DNA from: Paramecium tetraurelia
Lineage: Eukaryota > Ciliophora > Oligohymenophorea > Peniculida > Parameciidae
Assembly (NCBI RefSeq): GCF_000165425.1
Contig: NW_001799021.1
Coordinates: 76,419 to 140,418 of the forward strand
Direction of reading: 5' to 3'
Length of the DNA: 64,000 nt
How positions within the stretch are numbered: position 1 is the stretch's first letter; every line of letters starts with the position of its first letter. Below are positions 63,446 to 64,000 of this stretch, in pieces. Made by a program: the position numbers and the translations under genes. The notes beneath the pieces were generated by a model. It saw only the letters and a program-made list of their open reading frames with translations. It made no database searches and was not told the DNA's origin.

Positions 63446-64000
63446 ATGGAGACACAAACACTTTTACATCAATTGGTAAAGCAAGCATTCCCAGATTCAA
63501 TTGAGGACAGCACATTTAATAACTATAAAACTTATTTTTTGAGAATTCTAAATGTGCGTACAGGTATTTCATTGATGGATGAATCTGAACTTCAGGCAGA
63601 GATGACTAAAATGACTAATGTAATATCATATCTAAACAAAAGAAATCATAAGCTTATAGATTGCAAGATTGTTTGAATCGATTAAACAAAACGAGATTAA
63701 GAAGGAAGAATGAACTTGTTCACTTCCTCTTTCGTACAAGTCAACTCGGCTAGAACAATAGTTATACAAATTAAACTTTAGACACCTTGTTTAAATCATA
63801 GGAGATATCTTAAATCAATTATTCTCAAACAATACCCAAAAAAGTCATAGAGGAGAGTCCTAAAAATAATGACTAACTGAACATTATCCAATAAATTATT
63901 GATAAAGGAAATGCGACACTATCTATTACAGAAAAAGATCTGATTAAAGATTTAATATTTAGCATTTAAGGTATAGAGAGTTAATATATCTGTTATGATC
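63446..64000 (+). CDS. Gamma-tubulin complex component 3 (Spc98-like), 5' part only
   Basis: It starts METQTLLHQLVKQAFPDSIE and continues in other frames across introns to LQDCLNRLNKTRLRRKNELV and, at the right edge, ITEKDLIKDLIFSIQGIESQ. This last block matches the start of the conserved GCP3 gamma-tubulin-ring module (LIRDLIYVFQGIDG in animals). GCP3 with GCP2 and gamma-tubulin forms the small complex that nucleates microtubules at basal bodies. An intron near 63620-63665 is needed but I could not fix its borders. The gene continues beyond the window. Confidence 0.72.

Overview
The window looks like macronuclear DNA of a ciliate close to Paramecium (inference). Three things seen in the sequence support this. 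(1) Long, family-recognisable reading frames run through TAA and TAG at positions where glutamine fits, and every convincing gene ends at TGA. (2) Coding regions are interrupted by tiny GT...AG introns, mostly 19-33 nt and usually starting GTA and ending TAG. (3) Genes are packed tightly on both strands in AT-rich DNA. Coordinates below are whole coding spans including introns. Where I removed all introns I found and the remainder was a multiple of three, I give a protein length.

Layout. 1-9 kb: a truncated coiled-coil gene, an ARL6/BBS3-like GTPase, a secreted aspartyl protease, PLAA/Doa1 (ubiquitin/Cdc48 adaptor), a large WD40 protein and two small genes. 9-17.3 kb: a USP deubiquitinase with a split catalytic domain, two PGPGxY (SHIPPO) axonemal proteins, a class-IV HDAC with N-terminal membrane segments and a Pumilio RNA-binding protein. 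17.4-26.3 kb: a PHD + SP-RING SUMO ligase, MEMO1, a coiled-coil protein, an acidic unknown, malate dehydrogenase and a CHAP-domain peptidase. 26.3-31 kb: a basic unknown, a weak candidate gene, a Qb (VTI1-type) SNARE, a syntaxin-like partial gene and an unknown basic protein. 31.3-38.5 kb: Polo-like kinase, two small genes, a PIH1/CS co-chaperone, two tandem kinases with a ubiquitin-like or DCX-like N-terminus and a four-helix membrane protein. 38.7-48.3 kb: four coiled-coil genes, a Polo-related pseudokinase, a peroxisomal-type SDR and an unknown. 48.3-64 kb: NAP1, a SAXO/Mn-type microtubule protein, small and doubtful genes, an alpha/beta hydrolase, two very large coiled-coil genes, a PH-domain kinase, HSBP1, a myristoylated MORN protein and the start of gamma-tubulin complex component 3.

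There is no operon logic, but many products suit a cell with many cilia: ARL6, SHIPPO repeats, SAXO, PIH1, GCP3, MORN and numerous coiled coils. Ubiquitin/SUMO functions (PLAA, USP, SP-RING ligase) and signalling kinases (five, one apparently dead) are also prominent. Gene starts on opposite strands are sometimes only 5-22 bp apart, and one convergent pair overlaps at its stop codons. I saw no tRNA, rRNA, CRISPR array, insertion sequence or bacterial-type regulatory element.
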